This document shows positions 32,396-32,661 of a stretch of 32,661 bases of DNA, one piece after another. Source of the DNA: Ezakiella coagulans (lineage in GTDB: Bacteria > Bacillota > Clostridia > Tissierellales > Peptoniphilaceae); NCBI RefSeq assembly GCF_003096635.1, contig NZ_QEKV01000013.1:1-32661 (forward strand), read 5' to 3'. Every line of letters starts with the position of its first letter. Position 1 is the stretch's first letter. The position numbers and the translations under genes are program-made. The notes below the pieces were generated by a model. The model was given only the letters and a program-made list of their open reading frames with translations, had not been told where the DNA came from and searched no databases.

Positions 32396-32661
32396 GGCTC
32401 TTTGTCAACAATGGGGGAGGCTTGCATAAAAACAAGCCTCTCTTTCATTTAAAAATACACATTATCAGTAAAACATAACTACTAAAAATAACTCTGTTCA
32501 ATTTCTCGGATTTTTTGCATGGCAAACAAAACCCCTAGGGGTTTTCGCCGCCGCTGTTACATATTCTTTTCTATTTACACATCAAAAATATTCTATTCCT
32601 AAAACTATCGAAGTTTCTAAAGCCGTAGCTTATTCTTTTTAATGTTTTTATTTTTGTATGC
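32396..32661 (-). mobile_element. ISL3-family insertion sequence, 3' end only
   Basis: GGCTCTTTGTCAACAATG at 32396 has the look of an ISL3-family terminal inverted repeat, and the C-terminus of an ISL3-like transposase lies 175 bases inside it. The rest of the element is beyond the window. Between end and gene are a hairpin, GAGGCTTG (32417-32424) with CAAGCCTC (32433-32440), and a perfect 18-base palindrome AAAACCCCTAGGGGTTTT (32528-32545). Target duplication cannot be checked from one side. Confidence 0.7.
32571..32661 (-). CDS. ISL3-family transposase, C-terminal fragment
   Basis: Only the last 29 codons lie in the window (reading from 32660 to the TAG at 32571). The peptide KTLKRISYGFRNFDSFRNRI matches the conserved C-terminal block of ISL3 DDE transposases (usually IKxIKRxxxGYRNFxxFRxRI). 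It is cut by the window edge, so whether the full gene is intact is unknown. Identification rests on this motif and on the inverted-repeat-like end at 32396. Confidence 0.75.
   Translation of the reverse strand, partial: HTKIKTLKRISYGFRNFDSFRNRIFLMCK

Noticed and set aside
32528-32545. Perfect 18-base palindrome as a terminator
   Set aside because: It has no loop (uninterrupted AAAACCCCTAGGGGTTTT) and lies in the IS non-coding end; kept only as part of the IS description.

Overview
The window looks like a chromosomal segment of a low-GC, Gram-positive anaerobe with an S-layer, most likely a peptide-fermenting Firmicute of the Tissierellia/Peptoniphilaceae type. The reasons are AT-rich codon use, strong AGGAGG ribosome sites, near-consensus sigma-A promoters, two SLH-domain proteins, a giant cell-wall subtilase next to an oligopeptide importer, and the Firmicute tmk-darA-holB-ricT cluster. 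The genus is inference; no rRNA is present.

Layout. 1-6400: promoter of an off-window gene, tandem terminators and a 2030-residue S8 protease with PA, FIVAR, InlB-like and SLH domains (minus strand). 6400-7115: gene-free, repeat-bearing. 7151-13025: oppABCDF on the minus strand behind a perfect consensus promoter. 13102-19913: a four-gene minus-strand operon, plant-type glutamate-cysteine ligase, glutathionylspermidine-synthase-like ATP-grasp ligase, ABC ATPase and a coiled-coil FtsX-type permease. 19953-20194: tRNA-Leu(GAG) with its own promoter and terminator. 20195-21975: repeats around a methyltransferase. 21976-24236: a MATE exporter lacking a normal start codon, convergent with a radical SAM protein. 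24321-30034: one long minus-strand operon, ung - alpha/beta hydrolase - SLH protein - tmk - darA - holB - ricT - DUF4298, mostly overlapping or tightly spaced. 30070-31519: divergent flavin-reductase-like gene and yitT. 31520-32661: dense repeats, then the 3' end of an ISL3-family insertion sequence cut by the window edge.

Function. The surface subtilase and Opp importer fit extracellular proteolysis followed by peptide uptake. The ligase pair suggests a gamma-glutamyl thiol or peptide, possibly linked to the exporter encoded in the same operon.

Most interesting: the four gene-free gaps hold a family of modular palindromic repeats. The five full copies of type A (about 125 bp) keep pairing through compensatory changes in three separate stems, mostly carry a GNNA tetraloop, and share an invariant asymmetric internal loop that could form tandem G-A pairs. 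That pattern suggests selection on a folded RNA or hairpin DNA. A second type (B) shares the same termini with a different core, and further hairpin modules (C, D) lie beside them.
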